Assembly: GCF_015471405.1 (NCBI RefSeq) | Contig: NZ_BLVZ01000005.1 | Span: 310,001-374,000 of the forward strand | DNA length: 64,000 nucleotides | From: Pseudomonas cichorii | GTDB lineage: Bacteria > Pseudomonadota > Gammaproteobacteria > Pseudomonadales > Pseudomonadaceae | Reading direction: 5' to 3' | In this document: in pieces, positions 58,881 through 64,000 of the stretch | How the letters are laid out: the number at the start of each line of letters is the position of its first letter | How positions within the stretch are numbered: position 1 is the first letter of the stretch | Translations under genes and position numbers: made by a program | Notes under the pieces: generated by a model | The model's database searches: none | Told to the model about the DNA's origin: nothing | Seen by the model: only the letters and a program-made list of their open reading frames with translations

Positions 58881-59500
58881 TTCTTCAGCCCTTCATCGTT
58901 GTAGCGGTAAGTCTTGGCCAGAATGTTCATGCGCAGCTTGGTCTGGGATTTCGGATCGACCGGCTTTATCTCAAAATCATGCAGCGTCACGATACGCGGC
59001 AGGCTGGCAACGCCACTGACGAACGTCGCAAGGTCGTGATAGCCGCCCACGACAGTGATCTGAATCGGCAATTCGATGTAGAACTGCTGGACAACCTCGG
59101 GCAACAGCTTGATTTCCTCGAACTCCAGACCGCTTCCAAGACCTGTGCGCGTAATGTCTTCGAGCAGACCCGGCACTTCGGTATCGCTGGGCAATTGCCG
59201 CAACAACGCACCGAAGGTGTTCTCCATCTCCGTCATCTGCTTCTTGTAAGGTTCCAGATTCGCAGCCTGGAAGGCCTTGGTCGACACCTGTTCGCGCAGC
59301 ATCAGCTCGTTGGCCTGAGCCACTTCGAGCCGGGTTTCCAGCTCCTGGATGAAAAAGAAATAACCCAGCGCAAACACCAGCAGCATCACCAATACACCGG
59401 AGATAGCCTTGACTGCGGCAGGCCAGGAGCCCAGGTTGTTGAGGTCCAGATCGTTGATGTCGACCTTGCGAAGCCCTTCCAGCCATTCGGAAAAATTCAT
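58877..59500 (-). CDS. pilO: Type IV pilus alignment protein PilO
   Basis: A 207-residue bitopic membrane protein: short cytosolic N-terminus, TM helix AISGVLVMLLVFALGYFFFI, a coiled coil, then a ferredoxin-like periplasmic domain (QQFYIELPIQITVVGGYHDL). It forms a heterodimer with PilN linking the motor to the secretin. Overlaps pilN and pilP by four bases each. Confidence 0.94.
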   Translation of the reverse strand: MNFSEWLEGLRKVDINDLDLNNLGSWPAAVKAISGVLVMLLVFALGYFFFIQELETRLEVAQANELMLREQVSTKAFQAANLEPYKKQMTEMENTFGALLRQLPSDTEVPGLLEDITRTGLGSGLEFEEIKLLPEVVQQFYIELPIQITVVGGYHDLATFVSGVASLPRIVTLHDFEIKPVDPKSQTKLRMNILAKTYRYNDEGLKK

Positions 59501-60071
59501 GGCTTGGCTCCTTCAACAACGACAGCAGCAGGCTGGGTCTGACGCACGGTCAACTGAAAGACGTTGGCCTGATCCACCGCGCCGGCCGTGGTCGCCTTGA
59601 CCTCGGTCAGGCTTGGCGACTCCAGCCAGTCGGAAGCGTCCAGGTTACGCATCAGGTCCGAAACCCGGTTGTTCGACTCGGCAGCTCCGCTGATCGAAAT
59701 CAATTTGTCGGTCATTTTGACATCTGAAAAATAAACGCCATCCGGCAAGGTCCGCGCCAGTTGATCGAACATCCGGCCAATGATCGGGCGATTGCCCTGC
59801 AAGTCCTGAATGATCTTCATCCGCTCCAGCAACTGTTTGCGCCGGGCTTTCAGGTCGCTGATTTCCTTGATGCGGATATCGAGCTGGGCAATTTCCTTCT
59901 GGATGAATGCGTTACGCGACTCCTGATAGGTGATCGAATTACTGACGTAACGATCAATCAGAAACAGGGTACCTACCGAGAAAACCAGCACACCGACCAG
60001 CGCGGTCAGGAAGCGTTTCTTGCGCTCTTCGCGAAGCTCTTCACGCCACGGTAAAAGGTTGATCCGTGCCA

Positions 60072-60072
<1 letters not shown>
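59497..60072 (-). CDS. pilN: Type IV pilus alignment protein PilN
   Basis: A 191-residue bitopic protein. The N-terminal motif ARINLLPWREELR is the conserved PilM-binding peptide. It is followed by TM helix FLTALVGVLVFSVGTLFLI, a coiled coil (AFIQKEIAQLDIRIKEISDL) and a periplasmic ferredoxin-like fold. The ATG overlaps the pilM TAA by one base. Confidence 0.95.
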
Positions 60073-61289
<1,217 letters not shown>

Positions 61290-61343
61290 TCATTTGTAAA
61301 TGCCTGTGCTTAACCCATTCTTTTTCGTGGAAATCCAAAAGCC

Positions 61344-63782
61344 TTGATACGCTTGTTGAAGTTTCTCTGGTGGTCTCTCGTTGCAGTGTTCTGCAGCCTG
61401 CTGCTCGGTCTGAGCGGCGCATTCCTTTATCTGAGCCCGAATCTGCCTTCTGTCGAAGCGCTGAGAAGCATTCAGCTGCAAATCCCCCTGCGCGTCTACA
61501 GCAGCGACGGCAAGCTGATCGCGGAGTTTGGCGAGATGCGCCGTACCCCAATCCGCTTTGCCGAAATCCCGCCCAACTTCATCAACGCCCTGCTGTCGGC
61601 CGAAGACGACAACTTCGCCAATCACTACGGCGTCGACCCAAGCAGCCTGATGCGTGCCGCTACCCAACTTGTAAAAAGCGGCCATATTCAATCAGGCGGC
61701 AGCACCATCACAATGCAGGTCGCGAAAAACTTTTTCCTGACCAGCGAAAGAAGCTTTTCACGTAAAACCACCGAAATTCTTCTTGCCTTGCAAATCGAGC
61801 GCCAACTGACCAAGGATGAAATCCTTGAGCTGTACGTCAACAAGATTTATCTGGGCAACCGCGCCTATGGCATCGAAGCAGCGGCGCAAGTCTACTATGG
61901 CAAATCGATTCGCGATGTAAGCCTTGCGCAAATGGCCATGATTGCCGGCTTGCCCAAGGCTCCGTCACGCTTTAACCCGCTGGCCAACCCGGCCCGCGCC
62001 AAGGAACGTCGCGACTGGATTCTCGGGCGCATGTACCGCCTGGGCAAAATTGACCAGAACGCTTACCAGACGGCCTTGAACGAGCCGATCAACGCCAGCT
62101 ACCACGTTCCGACGCCGGAAGTTTACGCGCCTTACATCGCCGAAATGGCCCGCGCCGAGATGGTCGGCCGTTACGGCAGCGAAGCCTATACCGAAGGCTT
62201 CCGCGTCACCACTACTGTTCCAAGCGACCTTCAGGAACATGCCAACACAGCCGTGCAGCAAGGCCTGATCGAATACGACCAGCGCCATGGCTATCGCGGG
62301 CCGGAAAGCCGCTTCCCGGGCATGACACATGCCGGCTGGGCTCAGGAACTGACCAAGCAACGCACGATCAACGGCCTGGAGCCTGCAATCGTCACGCAGA
62401 TCGACAAGAACGGCATCCGCGTCCTGACCCGCAATGGCGAGAAAGAAGAAAGCGTCGACTGGAGCAGCATGAAATGGGCTCGCCCTTACCTGAACACCAA
62501 CAGCCTGGGGGCAAATCCGCGCCAACCTGCTGACGTTGCTCATGTGGGTGATCTGGTTCGCCTGCTGCGTCAGGCAGACGGCTCGCTGAAATTCAGTCAA
62601 ATTCCCGCCGCACAGAGCGCGCTGGTTTCACTGGACCCGCAAAACGGTGCCATTCGCGCCCTGGTCGGTGGCTTCGCGTTCGAGCAAAGCAATTACAACC
62701 GTGCCATGCAGGCCAAGCGTCAGCCGGGCTCCAGCTTCAAGCCTTTCATCTACAGTGCAGCGCTGGACAACGGCTACACCGCCTCCAGCCTGGTGAACGA
62801 TGCACCGATCGTGTTCGTCGACGAGTATCTGGACAAGGTCTGGCGCCCGAAGAACGATACCAACACCTTCCTTGGCCCGATCAGGCTGCGTGAAGCGCTC
62901 TACAAGTCGCGCAACCTGGTTTCGATCCGCCTGTTGCAGGCCTTGGGCATCGACAGCACGATCGACTACATCACCCGCTTCGGGTTCGCCAAGCAGGATC
63001 TGCCACGCAACCTGTCGCTGGCACTGGGCACGGCAACCCTGACGCCGATGGAGATCGCCACCGGCTGGAGCACATTTGCCAACGGCGGCTACAAGGTCAG
63101 CCCGTACCTGATCCAGAAGATCGAGAACCGTGACGGCCAGACACTGTTCGTGGCCAATCCGGCCAGCGTACCGGCCAACGATGCCAAGACAGCACCTGAC
63201 ACCTCGACATTCGCGGTACACGACAGCCCGATTGACACTGCCTCACCGACTTCACCTGCCGAACCTCAGGCGCCAGTCGTTGCAGAACGCATTGTCGACG
63301 GCCGCACCACTTACATCCTCAACAGCATGTTGCAGGACGTGATCAAACGCGGCACCGGGCGGCGCGCCCTGTCCATGAACCGGCCGGATATCGCGGGCAA
63401 GACCGGTACGACCAACGAATCCAAGGATGCGTGGTTCTCCGGCTATAACGCAGATTACGTGACGACAGTCTGGACAGGCTTCGACCAGCCGGAAAGCCTC
63501 GGGCGCCACGAGTTTGGCGGCACGGTCGCCTTGCCGATCTGGATGGATTACATGAGCGCCGCGCTCAAGGACAAGGCACCTCACCAACAGGCTGAACCGG
63601 ATGGAATCCTGAGCCTGCGGGTTGATCCTGTAAGCGGCCGCGCAGCAACCCCAAGCACGCCCAATGCATTCTTCGAGCTGTTCAAGAGCGAAGACACGCC
63701 TCCAAGCGTGAACGAACTGGGCGGCAGCGTACCGGGCAGCCCGCTGCCAGCAGACGAATCGGCACCGATCGATTTGTTCTAA
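61344..63782 (+). CDS. ponA: Penicillin-binding protein 1A (bifunctional transglycosylase/transpeptidase)
   Basis: An 812-residue class A penicillin-binding protein. The N-terminal membrane anchor is LLKFLWWSLVAVFCSLLLGL. The GT51 transglycosylase domain contains the catalytic Glu in LLSAEDDNFANHYGVD and GGSTITMQVAKNFFL. The transpeptidase has the active-site Ser in RQPGSSFKPFIY, SRN in YKSRNLVSI and KTGTT near residue ~685. A Pro/Ser/Thr-rich insert (~600-640) and the C-terminal tail match pseudomonad PBP1A. The start is TTG 61344. It builds cell-wall glycan in the periplasm. Divergent from pilM and convergent with the malic enzyme gene. Confidence 0.96.
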   Translation: MIRLLKFLWWSLVAVFCSLLLGLSGAFLYLSPNLPSVEALRSIQLQIPLRVYSSDGKLIAEFGEMRRTPIRFAEIPPNFINALLSAEDDNFANHYGVDPSSLMRAATQLVKSGHIQSGGSTITMQVAKNFFLTSERSFSRKTTEILLALQIERQLTKDEILELYVNKIYLGNRAYGIEAAAQVYYGKSIRDVSLAQMAMIAGLPKAPSRFNPLANPARAKERRDWILGRMYRLGKIDQNAYQTALNEPINASYHVPTPEVYAPYIAEMARAEMVGRYGSEAYTEGFRVTTTVPSDLQEHANTAVQQGLIEYDQRHGYRGPESRFPGMTHAGWAQELTKQRTINGLEPAIVTQIDKNGIRVLTRNGEKEESVDWSSMKWARPYLNTNSLGANPRQPADVAHVGDLVRLLRQADGSLKFSQIPAAQSALVSLDPQNGAIRALVGGFAFEQSNYNRAMQAKRQPGSSFKPFIYSAALDNGYTASSLVNDAPIVFVDEYLDKVWRPKNDTNTFLGPIRLREALYKSRNLVSIRLLQALGIDSTIDYITRFGFAKQDLPRNLSLALGTATLTPMEIATGWSTFANGGYKVSPYLIQKIENRDGQTLFVANPASVPANDAKTAPDTSTFAVHDSPIDTASPTSPAEPQAPVVAERIVDGRTTYILNSMLQDVIKRGTGRRALSMNRPDIAGKTGTTNESKDAWFSGYNADYVTTVWTGFDQPESLGRHEFGGTVALPIWMDYMSAALKDKAPHQQAEPDGILSLRVDPVSGRAATPSTPNAFFELFKSEDTPPSVNELGGSVPGSPLPADESAPIDLF

Positions 63783-63785
63783 AGA

Positions 63786-63858
63786 TAGCTGGAAGCGGCA
63801 AGCTTTAAGCGGCAAGCAAGAGCAGTTGCGCGCTCTTCTCTTGCAGCTTGCAGCTTGA
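63786..63858. repeat. TTGTAGC-family hairpin repeat, locus 4 (after ponA)
   Basis: Two AAGCGGCAAGC units on the left are complementary in style to CTTGCAGCTTGCAGCTTGAA on the right, with AGAGC/GCTCT near the loop. It uses the TTGCAGC variant of the heptad. It sits between the ponA stop and a strong terminator, again at a gene 3' end. Confidence 0.65.
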
Positions 63859-63866
63859 ATCTTCCC

Positions 63867-63902
63867 CATAAAAAAACCGGCCCAAAGGCCGGTTTTTTTA
63901 TG
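63867..63902. terminator. Strong bidirectional intrinsic terminator
   Basis: CATAAAAAAACCGGCC (63867-63882) and GGCCGGTTTTTTTATG (63887-63902) form a perfect 16-bp stem with a CAAA loop. The A and T runs allow termination from both ponA and the convergent malic enzyme gene. Confidence 0.93.
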
Positions 63903-63910
63903 GGCTGCTG

Positions 63911-64000
63911 TTAACCCTTAAACACATCATCCACGCTGGTCAGCGGGTAGTGCTTCGGATACGGCAGGGTAGCAACGCCGCTTTCGATAGCAGCCTTGGC
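63911..64000 (-). CDS. Malic enzyme C-terminus (partial)
   Basis: The last 29 codons of a minus-strand gene, ending with TAA at 63911. The peptide AKAAIESGVATLPYP followed by KHYPLTSVDDVFKG resembles the C-terminus of the NAD(P)-dependent malic enzyme that neighbours ponA in other Pseudomonas. The identification rests on the short tail and gene order only. Confidence 0.65.
   Translation of the reverse strand, partial: AKAAIESGVATLPYPKHYPLTSVDDVFKG

Overview
The window reads as a chromosomal segment of a Pseudomonas, probably from the fluorescens/syringae lineage. The reasons are high GC with strong codon phasing (long spurious antisense frames), Pseudomonas-type REP elements (GTAGGAGCGAATTTATTCGC; TGGGAGGGGGCTTGCCCGCG), and a backbone whose gene order matches, from memory, the P. 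aeruginosa region running acyl-CoA dehydrogenase, K+/H+ antiporter, MscK-type channel, SelO, ParA-like protein, LysR/MFS pair, hemE, gltD, gltB, DamX-like protein, aroB, aroK, pilQPONM, ponA, malic enzyme. Accessory genes interrupt this backbone at several points.

Layout. 1-7.75 kb: 5' part of a receiver-PAS response regulator, a PL7 alginate lyase, and the divergent proline genes putP and putA, separated by a control region with five GTTGCA-type PutA operator motifs. 8-12.3 kb: an acyl-CoA dehydrogenase converging on a large predicted toxin (dermonecrotic-toxin-like N-terminus, ADP-ribosyltransferase-like C-terminus). 12.5-19.2 kb: K+/H+ antiporter, MscK-like channel, SelO pseudokinase AMPylase. 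19.2-22 kb: a small accessory patch (two proteins of unknown function, an orphan PAAR spike protein) and a ParA-like ATPase.

22.2-40.8 kb: a compact aryl polyene (APE)/xanthomonadin-type pigment operon of 20 genes. It encodes a type II ketosynthase/chain-length-factor pair, a second ketosynthase, ketoreductase, dehydratases, two acyl carrier proteins, an acyl-activating ligase fused to a dehydratase-like domain, thioesterase, acyltransferases, glycosyltransferase and methyltransferase. It also encodes a LolA-like carrier and MMPL exporter, plus three less usual additions: an aromatic amino acid ammonia-lyase, a flavin-dependent halogenase-like protein and a CPA2-type antiporter. Most junctions overlap by 1-29 bases, so it is very likely one transcript from a sigma70-like promoter at 22245-22273.

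40.8-45.2 kb: a divergent LysR/YnfM-like MFS pair followed by a two-gene Septu-type anti-phage module (PtuA ATPase, PtuB HNH nuclease) inserted in front of hemE. 45.2-64 kb: housekeeping genes hemE, gltD, gltB, damX-like, aroB, aroK and the type IV pilus assembly operon pilMNOPQ, all on the minus strand, with ponA divergent and the 3' end of a malic enzyme gene at the edge. A dispersed hairpin-forming repeat built on the heptad TTGTAGC or its variants lies after putA, gltD, gltB and ponA.

The strongest candidates for unusual biology are the APE operon with its lyase/halogenase/antiporter additions, the Septu pair, the ADP-ribosyltransferase-like toxin, and the variable-copy heptad repeats.
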